A stretch of 6,087 nucleotides of DNA from Oscillospiraceae bacterium (GTDB lineage Bacteria > Bacillota > Clostridia > WRCU01): NCBI GenBank assembly GCA_009783805.1, contig WRCU01000102.1, positions 1 through 6,087 of the forward strand. Reading direction: 5' to 3'. The notes under the pieces were generated by a model, which searched no databases, was not told where the DNA came from, and saw only the letters and a list, made by a program, of their open reading frames with translations. Positions 5,329 through 6,087 of the stretch are shown piece by piece (within the stretch, counting starts at the first letter, position 1; each line of letters starts with the position of its first letter). Both the position numbers and the translations under genes were made by a program.

Positions 5329-5976
5329 GTGCAAGAACACTACTATACCCGGGACCCGTCGTCCGCAAGGGATGAGGTTCGATATGTGCAGGACATAAGA
5401 GGGACGGCCGTGCGCCTGACGGCCGTGGGCGGCGTCTTCGCAAACAAAGGGAGGATGGACCGCGCATCGCTCCTTTTGGTGAGGCGCTTCTCGCCCTCGC
5501 TCCCCGCCGCCGAGGGGTCGCTCGTCCTGGACGTAGGCTGCGGCTACGGCGCGATAGGCGTGTGCGTCGCCGCCATCCATAAAGGGCTGAGGGTCCACAT
5601 GACGGACGTGAACAGGCGCGCGCTCGAATACGCCTCTATGAACGCGAGGGAGAACGGCGCCGACGCCGAGGCCTTCGAGAGCGACCTGTACGGTGACGCC
5701 AGGATCGCAGAGGGCGCCTACTCCGACATACTGTCCAACCCGCCGATGGCGGCGGGGAGGGCGGTCTGCCGCGAGCTGGTCACGGGGAGCGTGCGGTACC
5801 TGAGGGTAGGCGGATCCCTATGGCTGACGGCCTATCACAACAAGGGCGGGCGGTACCTCCGTGACTTGATGGGCGACGTCTACGGGGACGTGGCTGAGGT
5901 GGCCAAGGAAGGCGGAGTGAGGGTCTATCGGAGCGTAAGGGGCGGGATTGCTTCGTCGCAAGGCTCCTCGCAATGA
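5329..5976 (+). CDS. RsmC/YbxB-like class I SAM-dependent methyltransferase
   Basis: The 215-residue protein matches the small single-domain relatives of RsmC, the 16S rRNA guanine-N2 methyltransferase. In Bacillota these are named YbxB-like and their exact target is less certain. Visible in order are the N-terminal HYYTRDPSS (4-12), a GVFANKGRMD stretch (35-44), SAM-binding motif I LDVGCGYGAIG (67-77), the acidic residue of motif II in TDVNRRALE (92-100), and the catalytic motif IV NPPMAAGR (138-145). The NPP form points to methylation of an exocyclic amino group. The start is GTG at 5329-5331, with AAAGGCGG upstream. I found no convincing promoter for it. The last nine residues, IASSQGSSQ, and the TGA come from the 32-bp repeat and equal the end of EcfA2. 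Upstream of this tail the fold looks complete. RNA is the likely substrate, by family only. Confidence 0.9.
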   Translation: MQEHYYTRDPSSARDEVRYVQDIRGTAVRLTAVGGVFANKGRMDRASLLLVRRFSPSLPAAEGSLVLDVGCGYGAIGVCVAAIHKGLRVHMTDVNRRALEYASMNARENGADAEAFESDLYGDARIAEGAYSDILSNPPMAAGRAVCRELVTGSVRYLRVGGSLWLTAYHNKGGRYLRDLMGDVYGDVAEVAKEGGVRVYRSVRGGIASSQGSSQ

Positions 5977-5977
5977 C
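5946..5977 (+). repeat. 32-bp dispersed repeat, copy 2, forming the 3' end of the methyltransferase gene
   Basis: This is an exact inverted copy of 2815-2846. It has the same orientation relative to its host gene and the same frame, coding for IASSQGSSQ followed by TGA (5974-5976). Its last 16 bases are also the first 16 bases of the 25-bp tandem array that follows, so the array seems to have grown from the 3' half of this element. Confidence 0.92.
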
Positions 5978-6087
5978 GGGCCTTAAGGCTCCTCGCAATG
6001 ACGGGCCTTAAGGCTCCTCGCAATGACGGGCCTTAAGGCTCCTCGCAATGACGGGCCTTAAGGCTCCTCGCAATGACGGGCCTTAAG
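5962..6087 (+). repeat. Five perfect 25-bp tandem repeats reaching the window edge
   Basis: Units start at 5962, 5987, 6012, 6037 and 6062, and all five are identical over 25 bases. Base 6087 begins a sixth. Each unit starts GGCTCCTCGCAATGAC and ends GGGCCTTAA. The perfect 10-bp palindrome GCCTTAAGGC spans every junction. The period is not a multiple of three, and each unit carries in-frame stops (TGA, TAA), so it is not a protein repeat. There are no unique spacers, so it is not a CRISPR array. Perfect identity implies recent expansion. The array may continue beyond the window or mark an assembly end. Confidence 0.95.

Noticed and set aside
5302..5598. A minus-strand open frame opposite the start of the methyltransferase
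   Set aside because: It overlaps SAM-binding motif I of the real gene in antisense, has no recognisable domain, and covers the lipoprotein promoter.
5962..6087. CRISPR array
   Set aside because: The 25-bp units are contiguous with no variable spacers, and no cas gene is present.

Overview
The window looks like a bacterial chromosome segment from a GC-rich member of the Bacillota (Clostridia-like), most likely a genome or metagenome contig. The taxon is inferred from gene order and sequence style. The minus-strand order ecfA2 - ecfT - truA - rplM matches the conserved Bacillota ribosomal-protein/ECF neighbourhood. TruA and EcfA2 carry Bacillota-like motifs. Shine-Dalgarno sequences are strong and G-rich, and TTG and GTG starts are used freely. 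No species can be named.

Layout from left to right. Positions 1-31 hold the first ten codons of rplM (ribosomal protein L13), on the minus strand and running off the window. It has its own sigma70-type promoter (103-131) and a hairpin plus U-tract (60-85) between promoter and gene, which is a candidate attenuator. Next, all on the minus strand and read from right to left, comes a compact cluster: ecfA2 (energising ATPase, 2816-3706), ecfT (membrane coupling protein, 1961-2773), a ROK-family sugar kinase/glucokinase (970-1914) and truA (tRNA pseudouridine synthase, 193-966). A candidate promoter for the cluster lies at 3774-3803. The partner ATPase ecfA1, usually directly upstream of ecfA2, is not in the window.

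Upstream of ecfA2 is a compositionally different segment (about 3745-5312). It carries one minus-strand gene for a lipoprotein solute-binding protein of the sugar ABC-transporter type, without its permeases. The 5' half of this gene is very AT-rich, while its neighbours are strongly GC-rich. It has a good promoter (5282-5310). Divergent from it is a plus-strand gene for an RsmC/YbxB-like methyltransferase (5329-5976).

The oddest feature is a repeat element. An identical 32-bp sequence forms the 3' end of both ecfA2 (2815-2846) and the methyltransferase gene (5946-5977). In both cases it lies in the same sense and the same reading frame, so two unrelated proteins end in the same nine residues, IASSQGSSQ, with the stop codon supplied by the repeat. 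The second copy leads into five perfect 25-bp tandem repeats that reach the window edge. The first copy leads into about two decayed units that end at the ecfT ribosome-binding site. I see no new defence or biosynthetic system. The repeat and the rplM leader are the points most worth following up.
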